Of a stretch of 64,000 nt of DNA, positions 61,848-64,000 are shown one piece after another. The translations under genes were made by a program, and so were the position numbers. Location: positions 1-64,000 of the forward strand of contig CAIRGO010000229.1 of the NCBI GenBank assembly GCA_903878115.1. Reading direction: 5' to 3'. The notes beneath the pieces were generated by a model. The model was not told where the DNA came from. It saw only the letters and a program-made list of their open reading frames with translations, and did not search any database. Numbering within the stretch: the first letter of the stretch is position 1; each line of letters begins with the position of its first letter. Origin of the DNA: Akkermansiaceae bacterium. GTDB taxonomy: Bacteria; Verrucomicrobiota; Verrucomicrobiia; Verrucomicrobiales; Akkermansiaceae.

Positions 61848-63602
61848 ATGCTTCCTGCCCACGCTCCATTCACTGAATCCACTCGCTCTCTCGTCAACGC
61901 CGCCCTTGTTGGCTTGGATGCAACTCAACGCGCATGGCTGTCCGGTTTTCTTGCCACGCCCGCAACTGAATTACCGCAAAAGCCTGCCACGAATGTAAAG
62001 GCGTTGATGTTATATGGCACGGAGTCTGGGAATTCAGAGAAACTAGCTGATCGCGCGGCAAAGGAAGCGAAGAAAAAGGGGATCTCTGCTACAGTGAAAA
62101 ACATGGCCGACCTATCACCATCCGATTTGAAAAAACATGCCAATGTATTGGTATTCGTCAGTACGTGGGGCGATGGCGAACCACCTGATGGGGCGACGAA
62201 ATTTTATAAGGAGTTCATGGCTCTCGAGGAAAAACTCACGAATGTAAATTTTTCCGTTTGCGCTTTGGGAGATACTTCTTACGAAAAATTCTGCCAAATT
62301 GGCAAAGACTTTGATGCCAAGCTCGAAGCATTAGACGCCAAACGATTGGTGCCACGTCAAGATTGCGATGTCGATTATGAAGACGCGTTCACCTCTTGGT
62401 TGACGGCGACGCTAGGCACGTTGGCTCCCGCGACAGTTGCGGTAGAAGCACCCGTTGTCGCTGTGGCTGTGGAAAGTTCCTATGGACTGAAAAATCCTTT
62501 TCCAGCAGAAGTCTTGGAAAATATCTTACTCAACGGCAAAGGCACCGCCAAAGAGACCATCCACGTTGAGCTATCTCTGGCTGGGTCAGGTCTGTCGTAT
62601 GAGCCAGGCGATGCACTAGCAGTGATTCCTTCCAATGCCGATGACGTAGTCGCGGCGCTGCTTAAAGCGGCGAAGCTGAAGGGCGATGAGGCCATTGAAA
62701 CTAAAGCTTCTGGGAAAAAATCACTGATCGAGGCGCTCACCGCAGATCTCGACATCACGGGACTTTCTCGTTCGGTGCTGACAAAACTTCAGGAGGCTAG
62801 TCCACACCCGAAATTAGCGGCATTGCTCGATGAAAATGCCAAGGAGCAACTCAAAGAATACAACTACGGCCGGGAAATCATTGACGCCATAAGCGATTTT
62901 GCACCCGATGGACTAGCGGCGCAGAGTCTCGCTAGTCTATTTCGCAAATTGCCACCGCGGCTTTATTCGATTGCCTCTAGCCCGCTAGCACATCCTGATG
63001 AAGTTCACCTAACGGTTGCCGCCGTCCGCTATCAAAGCCATGGCCGCGAGCGCAAAGGAGTAGCATCGACATTCCTTGCGGATCAGGGACATCCCGGTCA
63101 GTCTGTTAAAGTTTACACACACGCCAACAAAAACTTCCGCCTCCCAGCCAGCGGTGATACTCCTATCATCATGGTCGGGCCGGGAACTGGTGTGGCGCCA
63201 TTCCGCGCCTTTGTTGAGCATCGCGCAGAATTAGGCAATACCGGGAAAAACTGGTTATTCTTCGGTGATCAGCATTACATGTTCGATTTCCTCTATCAAC
63301 TTGAGTGGCAGGAGCATTTGAAAAACGGCACGCTTTCTCGTCTCGACGTTGCCTTTTCGCGCGACCAACCTGAGAAAATCTATGTGCAGCAGCGCATTGC
63401 TGAAAAGGGCAAAGACCTCTACGCTTGGCTGCAACAAGGCGCACATTTCTACGTCTGCGGCGATGCCTCGCGCATGGCCCATGATGTTCACGAAGCACTT
63501 ACGCAAATCTACATCACCCATGGCAAACTTACCCGCGAAGCAGCGGAAGCTGAACTAGAAGCCCTGAAAAAAGCAAAACGCTACCAGCGAGATGTTTATT
63601 GA
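61848..63602 (+). CDS. cysJ: Sulfite reductase (NADPH) flavoprotein subunit
   Basis: 584 residues. Flavodoxin domain about 50-200 (LYGTESGNSEKLADRAAKEA, STWGDGEPPDG, LGDTSYEKFCQIGKDFD), then the FNR-like FAD/NADPH part (PRLYSIASSPLAHPDEVHLTV, MVGPGTGVAPFRAFVEHR, FFGDQHYMFDFLYQLEW, YVCGDASRMAHDVHEAL). Passes electrons from NADPH to the hemoprotein CysI, reducing sulfite to sulfide. The AAGG before the ATG is a possible SD. CysI follows after 64 bases; the pair is probably one operon. Confidence 0.95.
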   Translation: MLPAHAPFTESTRSLVNAALVGLDATQRAWLSGFLATPATELPQKPATNVKALMLYGTESGNSEKLADRAAKEAKKKGISATVKNMADLSPSDLKKHANVLVFVSTWGDGEPPDGATKFYKEFMALEEKLTNVNFSVCALGDTSYEKFCQIGKDFDAKLEALDAKRLVPRQDCDVDYEDAFTSWLTATLGTLAPATVAVEAPVVAVAVESSYGLKNPFPAEVLENILLNGKGTAKETIHVELSLAGSGLSYEPGDALAVIPSNADDVVAALLKAAKLKGDEAIETKASGKKSLIEALTADLDITGLSRSVLTKLQEASPHPKLAALLDENAKEQLKEYNYGREIIDAISDFAPDGLAAQSLASLFRKLPPRLYSIASSPLAHPDEVHLTVAAVRYQSHGRERKGVASTFLADQGHPGQSVKVYTHANKNFRLPASGDTPIIMVGPGTGVAPFRAFVEHRAELGNTGKNWLFFGDQHYMFDFLYQLEWQEHLKNGTLSRLDVAFSRDQPEKIYVQQRIAEKGKDLYAWLQQGAHFYVCGDASRMAHDVHEALTQIYITHGKLTREAAEAELEALKKAKRYQRDVY

Positions 63603-63607
63603 GAAAA

Positions 63608-63645
63608 TCTGACCGATCCGACCAATCAGTCTAATCCGACCGATC
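63608..63645. repeat. Short CCGACC-rich direct repeat between cysJ and cysI
   Basis: Imperfect tandem copies of AATCCGACCGATC-type words (TGACCGATCCGACC, TAATCCGACCGATC). No gene or regulator motif recognised. Confidence 0.5.
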
Positions 63646-63666
63646 ATTATACGAAGCAAAAAAGTC

Positions 63667-64000
63667 ATGTCCGAACAAAAATTAGCCGCCAACGAATACA
63701 TCAAGATCCGCTCGAATTATCTGCGCGGGAATTTGGCCGAAGAACTTGCCGATGTCTCTACCGGATCCATTTCCGAGGATAATCAACAACTCATTAAGTT
63801 TCACGGTTCCTATATGCAGGATGACCGCGATCTGCGTGCTGATCGTCGCAAGCATCGTCTCGAAAAAGCCTACTCGTTCATGATCCGCATCCGCGTTCCA
63901 GGAGGTGTTTCTACCCCCGCACAGTGGCTGGCAACAGATGAACTGTGCGAGAAGTATGGCAATCACGATTTTAAACTCACCACCCGCCAAGCTTACCAAC
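63667..64000 (+). CDS. cysI: Sulfite reductase hemoprotein subunit, 5' part of gene
   Basis: From ATG 63667 the frame is open to the end of the window (111 codons), so the gene continues beyond it. Encodes ANEYIKIRSNYLRGNLAEEL, then QQLIKFHGSYMQDDRDLRADRR, FMIRIRVPGGVSTPAQWL and LTTRQAYQ, the conserved N-terminal region of NADPH-dependent sulfite reductase beta (CysI). The siroheme and Fe-S Cys motifs lie in the missing part. Pairs with cysJ immediately upstream. Confidence 0.93.
   Translation, partial: MSEQKLAANEYIKIRSNYLRGNLAEELADVSTGSISEDNQQLIKFHGSYMQDDRDLRADRRKHRLEKAYSFMIRIRVPGGVSTPAQWLATDELCEKYGNHDFKLTTRQAYQ

Noticed and set aside
61848-63602. CysJ as dedicated reductase of the nitric oxide synthase
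   Set aside because: It is over 50 kb away and followed by cysI, so sulfite reduction is the clear role; incidental electron supply to NOS is only speculation.
1-64000. Frequent GTTAG word in coding strands (Leu TTA followed by G), as a possible Chi-like or uptake sequence
   Set aside because: Mostly in the codon context NNG-TTA-GNN, and both orientations occur within single genes (for example in glnD). Codon-context bias explains it without a site function; a k-mer test against codon-shuffled genes would be needed.
1-64000. tRNA, rRNA, CRISPR arrays, transposase genes, riboswitches
   Set aside because: Looked for cloverleaf-type T-loop words, regularly spaced repeats and transposase motifs; none was convincing by eye. 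A covariance-model search could still find short RNA genes.

Overview
The window looks like a contiguous piece of a Verrucomicrobiota (PVC-group) chromosome. The grounds are a murG / murC-murB fusion / ddl / ftsQ / ftsA / ftsZ cluster, a divergent FtsZ with a tubulin-like GGGTGSG loop, several short lipoproteins and large exported repeat proteins, and weak Shine-Dalgarno sites. The phylum call is inference from gene content. The backbone has moderate GC by eye; one interior segment is clearly richer in G+C.

Layout. 1-9.2 kb: 3' part of GTP-type PEP carboxykinase, two membrane-anchored repeat proteins, a Tat-exported intradiol dioxygenase, an FAD dehydrogenase and a truncated aldehyde dehydrogenase. 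9.4-17.0 kb: a GC-rich accessory island with a bacterial nitric oxide synthase oxygenase, a GAF/PAS histidine kinase and a NarL-type regulator, plus a segmental duplication, a dead regulator copy and several gene fragments. Its left edge carries a broken copy of part of the chorismate-binding enzyme gene that stands intact on its right. 17-22 kb: chorismate-binding enzyme, esterase, MECR-like reductase and a decayed transporter. 22-39 kb, almost all on the minus strand: VF530-like protein, glnD, a three-gene type III polyketide synthase cassette, an FG-GAP protein, a frameshifted membrane protein, a GH63-like glucosidase, L27/L21, an SDR, mnmG and cdd; tsaE is on the plus strand. 39-56.6 kb, almost all plus: pyruvate dehydrogenase E1alpha, E1beta and E2, lipoproteins, then the division/cell-wall cluster; an addA-like nuclease-helicase is on the minus strand. 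56.6-64 kb: a four-gene minus operon with a metal-type ABC ATPase, a CrtI-like desaturase, an SGNH hydrolase, and cysJ followed by the 5' part of cysI.

The main signals outside ordinary annotation are these. (1) A 16-bp palindrome, TACTA-N6-TAGTA, occurs eight times exactly in 64 kb, in several genes and in intergenic DNA, where chance predicts far less than one. (2) Two perfect parS-type palindromes lie 835 bp apart, in mnmG and just upstream of it, close to the point where gene orientation switches from minus to plus; this suggests an origin-proximal location. (3) The nitric oxide synthase / two-component island has a recurring dyad that could be the regulator's operator.
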